The position numbers and the translations under genes were made by a program. A stretch of DNA of 8,821 nt from positions 1-8,821 of the forward strand of contig JAFDJF010000352.1 in the NCBI GenBank assembly GCA_019307645.1, in the 5' to 3' direction. Below are positions 1-5,687 of this stretch, one piece after another. The notes below the pieces were generated by a model. That model did not search any database, had not been told where the DNA came from, and was given only the letters and a program-made list of their open reading frames with translations. Source of the DNA: Deltaproteobacteria bacterium. GTDB taxonomy: Bacteria > Desulfobacterota > DSM-4660 > Desulfatiglandales > Desulfatiglandaceae. Position 1 is the first letter of the stretch. Every line of letters starts with the position of its first letter.

Positions 1-45
1 GGAATCGCTTCGCTATATTTATTTTACATAATTGACAAAAACTCC

Positions 46-69
46 TTCCTTCGTCATTCGGAATTCATG
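46..69. repeat. Decayed copy of the CGTCATTC palindromic repeat
   Basis: The stretch TCCTTCGTCATTC followed by GGAAT and ATG matches the repeat at 7468-7500 almost base for base, except that the central 11 bases forming the GC-rich hairpin tip there are absent here. It therefore looks like an internally deleted remnant of the same interspersed element. It cannot form the hairpin seen in the full copy. Homology is judged by eye from two copies only. Confidence 0.5.
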
Positions 70-121
70 TAATCGATATTCGTTATTGACGTTAGGGTAA
101 ACTGTTATTCATATTCCAAAT

Positions 122-152
122 GTGTAACGTCACACTCATGTAACGGTTACAC
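122..152. promoter_or_regulatory. Possible operator: cluster of TGTAAC half-sites
   Basis: TGTAACG occurs at 123-129 and again at 139-145. The second copy forms the palindrome TGTAAC-G-GTTACA (139-151). GTGTAAC at 122-128 and GTTACAC at 146-152 also form a 7-bp inverted repeat. Three half-sites within 31 bases in AT-rich non-coding DNA resemble a transcription-factor binding site. No regulator is identified, and the nearest + strand gene starts 500 bases away, so the target may lie left of the window. A GGTTAC-G-GTAACC palindrome also occurs inside the repeat at 7505-7517, so a repeat origin is an alternative. Confidence 0.25.
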
Positions 153-314
153 CTTCTCTTTTTTTGTCCCAATGTTTTCTCTCCAGTTCAACCCTTCCAT
201 AACTATCTGAAAAATAATCAAAAAAATACCGCAGCATCACCTTTTACCTTTTGGCATGGATATTGAATAATATGGGTTGAACCAGGAGAAGTATCCTTTC
301 GGAAGGCGGGATGT

Positions 315-599
315 GTGGTCAGAAAGGCCCTTGTATCGGGATACCGGGGACGGCTGGCCGTAAGTGTTATTTCCGAATCCCGAAGCATGGGAGAAGAAAC
401 CATGTTTTCAGGTCGTAAGAGCAGAAAAACCGTCATGATTTCAGATCTATGCGTTAAAGGAAACATCCTGAAGACGGTCCATGGGCCGTGTGAGGCAAAC
501 GCGAACGGCATCTGCAAAAAAGCACTTCAGGAGGACTTTTGCGCGCAGGGATTGGTTGATGCGGACGCACCGGCAAGCAAATTTTGGGACCTGGAGTGA
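315..599 (+). CDS. Doubtful small ORF, hypothetical protein
   Basis: This is an open frame of 94 codons if started at GTG 315; the frame is open back to 267. A purine-rich GGAAGGCGGG lies just upstream at 301-310 and could serve as a ribosome binding site, though it is very close to the GTG. The product would be soluble, rich in Lys, Arg and Ala, with four cysteines (in LCV, GPCE, GICKK and DFCAQ contexts), no membrane segment and no domain I recognise. It ends 54 bases before the diguanylate cyclase gene on the same strand, so it could be a leader gene of the operon. Opposite-strand and other-frame ORFs of similar length overlap it, which weakens the case. It may be chance coding. Confidence 0.22.
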   Translation: MVRKALVSGYRGRLAVSVISESRSMGEETMFSGRKSRKTVMISDLCVKGNILKTVHGPCEANANGICKKALQEDFCAQGLVDADAPASKFWDLE

Positions 600-653
600 T
601 CTGTCAATTAAATGGCATTACAATAAAATGCAACGCTGGAGATTTTTTATTTT

Positions 654-1565
654 ATGGACACAGAACATCTTGAATACAGTGAAGAACTGGCGCTTGTGGT
701 TGACGATGATGAGGGGCTCGGAAAAATTCTTGAGGGTTTGTTGGGGCAGTGCGGCTTCAAGTCACATCATGTGGTTAGTGGCAGCGATGCCCTTGCCGAG
801 TTGAAGAAAGAAAGGACGTATACCTTCTTGATAACCGATGTGCAAATGCCTGGGATGGATGGGTTGGAATTGACCCAGAGGGTAAAAAATGATTTCCCCG
901 ATGTTTGCGTTATCGTAATGACCGGATACTCCGACGATTACAGATATATTGACGTTGTAAATGCCGGAGCCGTAGATTTCATAAACAAACCGTTTCGCAT
1001 AGAAGAGCTGGAGGCCAAGATCAGAAGGGCCATTATCGAGCGGGACACAAGACAGGCGCTTGAAAAACTGTCGATTACCGATTCCTTAACCGGCCTGTAC
1101 AATCAAAGACATTTTTATTCAAAGCTGAACGATGAAACTACAAGAGCAAAGAGGCAGAAGCGACAGGTCGGTTTAATCCTCTTAGATTTGGATGATTTCA
1201 AGCGATACAATGATAATTACGGGCACCTGGCGGGTGATGAGCGCCTTAAAAAATTCGGGAGTATAATCACATCACAGATACGTGAAGTCGTTGATTCCGG
1301 CTACAGATATGGTGGCGATGAGTTTGCGGTAATATTGAGTGATGCAGGACCGGACACTTGTCAAACAATAGGGGAACGTATTGCCAGAGTTTTCAGGGAA
1401 GAATGCGATGGGGCCGGCGTAAGCATCGGCTGTGCAAACTTTTCAGACAATATGATCCCGGAGTCATTGGTGGCCGAGGCAGATAGATGTCTCTATGAGG
1501 ACAAAGAAAAGAAGAATGATATGCCTGTACGGGTTCAAGGTCGAGGAGGGAGGAAATACCGGTGA
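654..1565 (+). CDS. Response regulator diguanylate cyclase (REC-GGDEF)
   Basis: Predicted cytoplasmic enzyme that condenses two GTP to cyclic di-GMP under control of a receiver domain. Residues about 11-128 form a CheY-like receiver: acidic pocket DDD at 17-19, phospho-acceptor D62 in TDVQMPGMDG, T90 and K112-P113. Residues about 135-300 form the GGDEF domain, with LTGLYNQRHF at its start, the substrate motif DDFKRYNDNYGHLAGDE, and an intact GGDEF signature at 220-224, so catalysis looks possible. The allosteric inhibitory site six residues before the signature reads EVVD (211-214) rather than RxxD, so feedback inhibition by c-di-GMP is probably weak or absent. ATG 654 is the first sensible start; GGAG at 638-641 is a slightly distant ribosome binding site. 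The stop overlaps the next gene by four bases (GTGA), implying coupling to the histidine kinase, its likely phosphodonor. Confidence 0.93.
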   Translation: MDTEHLEYSEELALVVDDDEGLGKILEGLLGQCGFKSHHVVSGSDALAELKKERTYTFLITDVQMPGMDGLELTQRVKNDFPDVCVIVMTGYSDDYRYIDVVNAGAVDFINKPFRIEELEAKIRRAIIERDTRQALEKLSITDSLTGLYNQRHFYSKLNDETTRAKRQKRQVGLILLDLDDFKRYNDNYGHLAGDERLKKFGSIITSQIREVVDSGYRYGGDEFAVILSDAGPDTCQTIGERIARVFREECDGAGVSIGCANFSDNMIPESLVAEADRCLYEDKEKKNDMPVRVQGRGGRKYR

Positions 1566-2068
1566 AATTTCCAAAAATCGGCATAGCTTTGTTGCTTGCA
1601 ATAGTCATTGGGGTGGCAATTTTCGTTGGAATCCTAATCCAGCAAGAAGAAAGGTCGAACATAAAAAACCTTATGAATAAAGGAAACCACCTCGTCAGCT
1701 TAATTGCATTGCATTCCCTTAAGGATTTTGAAGGGGACAAAAAGAATTTCTTTCTCAGAACCCTCATAGAGCACACCGCCAATCAGGGTCTGGTTTACTG
1801 TTTCATAAATGACCAATCCGGACGGGCCCTTGTATCTTTGTCTCTTGATAATTTGGCGTGCAAAATTCCAAACGATATTCAAATGAAAGCCTTATCCGCA
1901 AACGGGCTGGAAAAACAAGCCTTTGAGCCTGAAGGCCTCGGATGTGAGATCTACGAGTTTTCCAAACCTGTGTTTGAAAACGGACAAAAAACCGGCACCA
2001 TAAGAATAGGACTCAAGCGTTCAGTTCAGGCATATCGATTTTTTCTATGGAAAGGATCAGCCTTATAG
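1562..2068 (+). CDS. Sensor histidine kinase, N-terminal fragment (membrane sensor)
   Basis: This frame encodes the front half of a split sensor kinase. Residues 6-26 are a strongly hydrophobic membrane segment. Residues about 30-155 look like an extracytoplasmic sensor of the Cache/PAS-like type, ending in a YEFSKPVFENGQKTG stretch typical of the last strands of such domains. The GTG start at 1562 overlaps the cyclase stop by four bases and has a strong purine-rich ribosome binding site at 1543-1554. The frame stops at 2068 just where a second membrane helix should begin; that helix is encoded in the -1 frame from 2047. On its own the product would be a one-helix membrane protein with no output domain. 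I regard it and the next entry as one kinase gene of about 610 codons broken by one base. A naturally two-piece sensor/kinase is possible but less likely. Confidence 0.75.
   Translation: MKFPKIGIALLLAIVIGVAIFVGILIQQEERSNIKNLMNKGNHLVSLIALHSLKDFEGDKKNFFLRTLIEHTANQGLVYCFINDQSGRALVSLSLDNLACKIPNDIQMKALSANGLEKQAFEPEGLGCEIYEFSKPVFENGQKTGTIRIGLKRSVQAYRFFLWKGSAL
2039..2047 (+). other. Frameshift point in the histidine kinase (T6 run)
   Basis: A run of six T (2039-2044) sits where the sensor frame passes to the kinase frame. Adding one T would give continuous translation from ...AYRFF into S-MERISLIAIL, restoring a TM-sensor-TM-PAS-kinase order. The zero-frame context A TTT TTT is only a poor match to the -1 slippery heptamer rule, because the first base is A rather than T. 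A real one-base deletion or a homopolymer error is therefore more likely than programmed frameshifting. Confidence 0.7.
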
Positions 2069-3387
2069 CAATTCTTGTATTCATTGTCATTTCATCTGTC
2101 ACCATCGTCTATTATGGGTTCACACATGCCCTCAGGCCCCTCGACCTGCTGAAAAAAAATATGATTTGCGAGGATACCAACGCAACTGCAGTCTCAAAAA
2201 ATTCCTTGACTGACTTTAGGATTACACCCTTTGTAGAAGACTTTCAGGAATCTTTGGCCCAGCTTAAAGAAAGACTTGAACGCGTTGAATCAAGTAATTT
2301 GGGATTGACTACCAAGCTTGGTGTGATGAGTTTTGAAAAAAATCAAATCATCGATGTCATTAATTCAGTCAATTTCGGTATCATTACAACCGATCTCCAG
2401 GATAATGTAGGGTATATCAACGACTACTTCCTTCATCTGCTCAACAAGACCCGCCAGGATGCAGTGGATCGCCAGCTGGATGACGTTTTGCAGCACGATG
2501 AAATTGCATCATTTATTTCACGGAAGGAAACACTTGAGCAAACAGGCATCAGTCATTTCGACACACCTTTCCCCGAGCTTGCCCCCGGGGAGATTTTCCG
2601 GATTTCTTTTTCCTTTCTCCTGGACAGTGAAAAAACACCCATCGGAAAAATGATTATGTGCGACAACATAACCAAAAGAAAAACAGCGGAAAATGCCACA
2701 AAAGAGTTTATCGCCCACCTGGCTCATGAGCTGATGACTCCTTTGACCACCATTAAGTCTTACAGCGAGATGTTAATGGATGATGAAATCGAAGACAGCG
2801 AAACCCAAAAAGAATTTTATAACACCATAAACGGAGAGACCGACCGCCTCACGCGTCTCATCAAAGATCTTCTCAGCATATCCAAAATGGAGATGGGCAG
2901 CCTGACCCTGAACAAAGACCTTGTAAAATCCGACTGGCTTTTCGAGGATTGCATTGCGGCTGTGGAAGGGACGGCTCAGAAAAAAAATATTACCATTGGA
3001 AGAAATCTGCCGGATAGTTTTCCCGCGCTGATGGGAGACAAGGATCAGCTGAAAGCATCAATCATCAACATCTTAGGCAATGCTGTAAAATACACGCCGG
3101 AAGGCGGACAAATTGAATTTGTTCTCAGGGAACAGGACAGCATGGTCCTGTTTGATGTCCTTGACACCGGATACGGCATGTCTGAGGAGGATCTCGCTCA
3201 CATTTTTGACAAGTTCTATCGTTCCAAGAACCCGCAGGTTGCCGAACAACAGGGCACCGGATTGGGTTTGGCCATTGCCGCAGAAATTGTCCAACTTCAT
3301 GACGGAGAGATTGAAGTACAAAGTGAACTGGGAAAAGGAACCCACTTTACACTAAAGATACCTAAAGAGGAGTACACCCTTGCATAA
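2047..3387 (+). CDS. Sensor histidine kinase, C-terminal part (TM-PAS-HisKA-HATPase)
   Basis: This encodes the output half of a membrane histidine kinase that autophosphorylates and passes the phosphate to a receiver. Residues 4-25 are a membrane helix, which would be TM2 of the intact protein. A linker follows, then a PAS domain (about 99-210), then HisKA with H-box AHELMTPLTT and phospho-acceptor H227. The ATPase domain has an N-box with N341 and N345, G1 box DTGYG at 373-377, an F-box around IFDKFYRS, and G2 box GTGLGL at 403-408. All catalytic motifs are present. The ATG at 2047 has no clear ribosome binding site and overlaps the upstream fragment by 22 bases, so it is more likely an internal Met than a true start. 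The stop overlaps the receiver gene by eight bases. Likely partners are that receiver and the REC-GGDEF protein. Confidence 0.88.
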   Translation: MERISLIAILVFIVISSVTIVYYGFTHALRPLDLLKKNMICEDTNATAVSKNSLTDFRITPFVEDFQESLAQLKERLERVESSNLGLTTKLGVMSFEKNQIIDVINSVNFGIITTDLQDNVGYINDYFLHLLNKTRQDAVDRQLDDVLQHDEIASFISRKETLEQTGISHFDTPFPELAPGEIFRISFSFLLDSEKTPIGKMIMCDNITKRKTAENATKEFIAHLAHELMTPLTTIKSYSEMLMDDEIEDSETQKEFYNTINGETDRLTRLIKDLLSISKMEMGSLTLNKDLVKSDWLFEDCIAAVEGTAQKKNITIGRNLPDSFPALMGDKDQLKASIINILGNAVKYTPEGGQIEFVLREQDSMVLFDVLDTGYGMSEEDLAHIFDKFYRSKNPQVAEQQGTGLGLAIAAEIVQLHDGEIEVQSELGKGTHFTLKIPKEEYTLA

Positions 3388-3757
3388 CAATAAGAAGATC
3401 CTGGTCGTCGACGATGAGGCCCATATCAGGCGTGTGATTGAGATCAAACTGAAAAAACGAGGATACCAGGTGATAACGGCCAAGAACGGACAAGAGGGTT
3501 TTGATATTGTTCAGACGCAACAGCCGGACGTGGTTATCTCGGACATCAATATGCCCGTAATGGACGGCAAAACCCTTTGCGAAAAAACGAACGAACTGAA
3601 GAAAGAACGTCCTTTCCTCACCATCATGGTAACTGCCCGGATTCTTCCGGAAGATCGAGAATGGGTAGACAGAATGCAAGACACTTTATTTTTGGAAAAA
3701 CCCTTTAGCCCTGCTGAGATAATGGAACATGTCGAGAAATACCTTGGAGGCCAATAA
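3380..3757 (+). CDS. Stand-alone CheY-like response regulator
   Basis: A 125-residue single receiver domain with no output domain. The acidic pair D11-D12, phospho-acceptor D55 in SDINMPVMDG, T85 and K107-P108 are all in place, so it should accept phosphate. It probably acts by protein-protein contact or as a phosphate shuttle. The start is TTG at 3380: the purine-rich AAAGAGGAG at 3364-3372 lies seven bases upstream, and no ATG or GTG gives a complete first strand. It overlaps the kinase gene by eight bases, making that kinase the obvious donor. It is followed by a 67-base gap before the HD-GYP gene, the largest break in the first half of the cluster. Confidence 0.9.
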   Translation: MHNNKKILVVDDEAHIRRVIEIKLKKRGYQVITAKNGQEGFDIVQTQQPDVVISDINMPVMDGKTLCEKTNELKKERPFLTIMVTARILPEDREWVDRMQDTLFLEKPFSPAEIMEHVEKYLGGQ

Positions 3758-3770
3758 CATCAGTTTGGAA

Positions 3771-3797
3771 TTGTCAGCGACAACGAATCCCTGACAA
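3771..3797. promoter_or_regulatory. Inverted repeat in the gap before the HD-GYP gene
   Basis: TTGTCAG (3771-3777) and CTGACAA (3791-3797) form a perfect 7-bp inverted repeat with a 13-base spacer. An alternative smaller hairpin TTGTC-AGC-GACAA (3771-3783) uses the same left arm. The two structures are mutually exclusive, and the element sits in the only gap between 654 and 7393, so it could be an operator or attenuation structure. There is no following T-run, so it is not a classical terminator. Confidence 0.25.
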
Positions 3798-3824
3798 CGA
3801 ACCATTAATACTGTTTGGAAATCA

Positions 3825-4922
3825 ATGATGATAGACTTTAGCCCATTCGAAGGCTTTCTTACCAGTCTTTCACGTATCAGTCGAATAGACTATCAGATCT
3901 GGGACATGAAGGGTGAAATGATCTTCTCTTCAGGAAACGTACCGCTGAAGGAGTTGCCGATCCAGGAACTTAAGCTCCTTTCCAACGGCATCCTGGATCG
4001 GGGAGACTTTCAGTATGTCCCCTATGATGACTACGGTTATCTATGCGGCACGCCAATTAAAAACGGGCAGGGACTTGCCGGTTCACTTGTTGCCATTGGC
4101 TCGCATGGTGACAAACCATCCGGAAATAAAAATGAAGAGGGTACCAACGCCTCTCTGGCAGAGGAAATGAAAAATTTTCTTGGCTATATCGCAGGCCTTG
4201 TAGAAGAAAATTTAGTTGCTCAGGTAGAAATAGAAGAAATGGCCCAGGAGTTGGACCAGAGTTTTGAGGATCTTAATTTATACGCGCGGATTGCCACACA
4301 AATCAAGACACTGCGATTTTCCGGCAGCATGCTGAAAAACCTGATTGAAAAACTCCTGGAAAACATGCGGGCGGACATGGCCTTTGCCGTGCTTCCAAAC
4401 CGCCCGCAATACGATGCCCAGGTTATTAAAACCGGCATATCCAATAAATTTCCTGAAAAAAAGCGTTTTGTCGACAGCCTTGTCAACAGGATCCCTGCGG
4501 AGGCGCCCTCTTTGGATGAAAACTACTTTATTGTCAATGACTCCCGGAAAAATCCGCAATACCAGGACCTGGCGGAACAGCCCTATCGCTTCCTCACGGT
4601 AAGGGTACAACACAACGGAGTGTTTTACGGGTGGCTGGGTCTGGTTTCATTCAATATGAAGGAAATTTTCCGGCAGGGAGAATTGAAACTTCTCACATCC
4701 ATGTCCGAGCAGCTTGCAGTCGTGATCGCCAATACGGATCTGTATGAGGACTTAGAACAGTTCATCATAAACATGGTCAAATCCCTGGTCTTTGCCATTG
4801 AAGCAAAGGATATCTATACCAGCGGGCATTCAGAGCGGGTTTCCAATGACATCATGCTTATTGGCAGGCGGTTAAACCTGGATTATAAGGAGGCAAATGA
4901 ACTCAAGTGGGCGGCCAGATAA
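3825..4922 (+). CDS. HD-GYP phosphodiesterase, N-terminal part (sensor-GAF, broken HD)
   Basis: Front part of a c-di-GMP phosphodiesterase of the HD-GYP class. Residues about 5-95 form a small sensor domain containing YLCGTPIKNGQG, perhaps PocR-like or GAF-like (tentative). A helical linker, likely coiled coil, spans about 110-155. Residues about 160-310 look like a GAF domain. The HD-GYP domain begins near 315 and shows AIEAKDIYTSGHSERV with H335. Reading stops at TAA 4920-4922 right after KWAAR, where family members continue with a leucine-rich turn and the HD dyad. The rest of the domain resumes in another frame (next entry). Start ATG 3825 has only a weak GGAA upstream at 3817-3820. As it stands the product is a sensor without catalytic output. 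Pseudogenisation or an assembly deletion are both possible. Confidence 0.8.
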   Translation: MMIDFSPFEGFLTSLSRISRIDYQIWDMKGEMIFSSGNVPLKELPIQELKLLSNGILDRGDFQYVPYDDYGYLCGTPIKNGQGLAGSLVAIGSHGDKPSGNKNEEGTNASLAEEMKNFLGYIAGLVEENLVAQVEIEEMAQELDQSFEDLNLYARIATQIKTLRFSGSMLKNLIEKLLENMRADMAFAVLPNRPQYDAQVIKTGISNKFPEKKRFVDSLVNRIPAEAPSLDENYFIVNDSRKNPQYQDLAEQPYRFLTVRVQHNGVFYGWLGLVSFNMKEIFRQGELKLLTSMSEQLAVVIANTDLYEDLEQFIINMVKSLVFAIEAKDIYTSGHSERVSNDIMLIGRRLNLDYKEANELKWAAR

Positions 4923-5332
4923 TCGGCATACCCGAAAGCATCTTGAATAAACCGGACCGCCTGACAGATGACGAGTTTGAAATCATCAAGGGCCACCCTG
5001 CGAAAGGGGGGAATATCCTCAAGCCCGTTGTGCAGTTGGCAGATTCACTTTCCGCTATTATTCATCACCATGAACGCTACGACGGCCGCGGGTATCCTCA
5101 CGGTCTAAAAGGTGAAGATATCCCTTTGGCCGCCCGGATCATTGCCGTTGCCGACACCTTCGATGCCATCAATTCCTCCCGGGCATATCGACCTGCCGGA
5201 GATCCGGAAAAGGCCTTGTCCATCATTGAAGAGGTCGCGGGAAGTCAGCTGGACCCTCATATCGTTGAAGTGTTCAAGAACATATATGAAGAAGACCTGA
5301 GCGTTGTCGGGGAAAAAAGACATGCAGAATAA
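4907..5332 (+). CDS. HD-GYP phosphodiesterase, C-terminal part
   Basis: Encodes the remainder of the HD-GYP domain. From the fifth residue it follows the family pattern: IGIPESILNKP, then H30 in KGHP, the HHHE cluster at 53-56, the GYP signature at 62-64, and AARIIAVADTFDAI. The substrate-binding and several metal-ligand positions are present, but the HD dyad that should precede IGIPE is not encoded in either frame. The GTG at 4907 is the only near start. A strong AAGGAGG at 4887-4893 lies 13 bases before it, rather far, and also encodes part of the upstream fragment. Independent translation is therefore conceivable by reinitiation but unproven. The gene overlaps the STAS gene by 11 bases. 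Without the dyad this fragment is unlikely to hydrolyse c-di-GMP, though it might still bind it. Confidence 0.78.
   Translation: MGGQIIGIPESILNKPDRLTDDEFEIIKGHPAKGGNILKPVVQLADSLSAIIHHHERYDGRGYPHGLKGEDIPLAARIIAVADTFDAINSSRAYRPAGDPEKALSIIEEVAGSQLDPHIVEVFKNIYEEDLSVVGEKRHAE
4910..4925 (+). other. Deletion junction that removes the HD dyad
   Basis: Intact relatives carry a run of the form WAALLHDIGKIGIP here. The sequence instead reads codons for WAA, then AGATA, then codons for IGIP. About 21 nt would be expected between GCC and ATCGGC, and five are present, so roughly 16 nt are missing. Sixteen is one more than a multiple of three, which matches the observed shift to the -1 frame. The expected length comes from my knowledge of the family, not from an alignment. 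Confidence 0.65.
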
Positions 5333-5687
5333 TTCGGACCACGATCAACCTACAAAAATGAGCAGCATGGAAGCCGGAGGTCGTACGCTTCTGAACCCGG
5401 GAAAGTCGATCACACACGAAAATTGCCAGGAAATCAAAGACCGAATTGATGCGCAGATCAAACAACAAAAGACTGAAATCATCCTGGACTGCAAAGCCGT
5501 AGCCTTTCTGGACAGCGCTGCTCTGGAACTTCTGCTCCAGACTCATGAGGAGTTGCGGAGGCAAGGGGGCGCTCTGAAAATCGCCGGGCTAAACCCGGTT
5601 TGCCAGGATATTCTGGTTGCGACAAGACTGATTCATACGCTTTATGTTTATGAAGATATCCACAAGGCGGTGACGGGCGGGCCATGA
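5322..5687 (+). CDS. STAS-domain protein (anti-sigma-factor antagonist-like)
   Basis: A 121-residue single STAS domain of the SpoIIAA/RsbV type. Residues about 20-118 match the fold: a strand leading to the conserved helix at FLDSAALELL, then GGALKIAGLNP and a C-terminal strand-helix. The serine after the aspartate (S65 in LDSAA) is the position phosphorylated in SpoIIAA (S58) and RsbV (S56), so partner switching by phosphorylation is possible. The usual following Ser/Thr and Gly are both Ala here. No partner anti-sigma kinase or PP2C phosphatase is in the window. I chose ATG 5322, which overlaps the HD-GYP stop by 11 bases; a TTG at 5304 in frame is a weaker alternative. The stop overlaps the ATPase ATG by four bases, so it is translated with the assembly ATPase. 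Confidence 0.88.
   Translation: MQNNSDHDQPTKMSSMEAGGRTLLNPGKSITHENCQEIKDRIDAQIKQQKTEIILDCKAVAFLDSAALELLLQTHEELRRQGGALKIAGLNPVCQDILVATRLIHTLYVYEDIHKAVTGGP

Larger units (their letters stand above)
1..653. other. AT-rich leader region without a convincing gene
   Basis: This 653-base stretch precedes the first confident gene. Its left part (1-240) is very AT-rich and contains a decayed copy of a palindromic repeat (46-69) and a cluster of TGTAAC half-sites (122-152). The right part (about 280-600) is richer in GC and holds one open frame of doubtful status, annotated separately, and short imperfect hairpins at 350-361 and 474-489. I see no tRNA, no riboswitch I can match (a GEMM-type c-di-GMP riboswitch was looked for by eye and not found), and no strong promoter. 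A TACAAT hexamer at 619-624 could be a -10 element for the gene starting at 654, but no good -35 accompanies it. Confidence 0.6.

Noticed and set aside
251..266. Sigma-54-like promoter (TTGGCAT ... TTGAA)
   Set aside because: The -12 element lacks the essential GC dinucleotide, and the site is almost 390 bases from the first confident gene.
218..517. Open frame of 99 codons on the minus strand over the leader
   Set aside because: No recognisable domain, no ribosome binding site, and it overlaps the other doubtful ORF; it looks like chance.
450..600. Possible GEMM-type c-di-GMP riboswitch (GGCAAAC ... GCAAAAAAGC)
   Set aside because: The fragments resemble conserved bases, but the flanking stems, GAAA tetraloop and receptor could not be aligned by eye.
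596..624. Sigma-70 promoter with -10 TACAAT at 619-624
   Set aside because: No acceptable -35 hexamer at 16-18 bases spacing; mentioned only as a weak possibility.
2036..2047. Programmed -1 ribosomal frameshift site in the kinase
   Set aside because: The heptamer A TTT TTT allows re-pairing only at the A site, and no downstream stem-loop is evident; a one-base deletion is simpler.
3362..3679. Minus-strand frame of 105 codons over the receiver gene
   Set aside because: Fully antisense to a receiver with all catalytic residues; no independent support.
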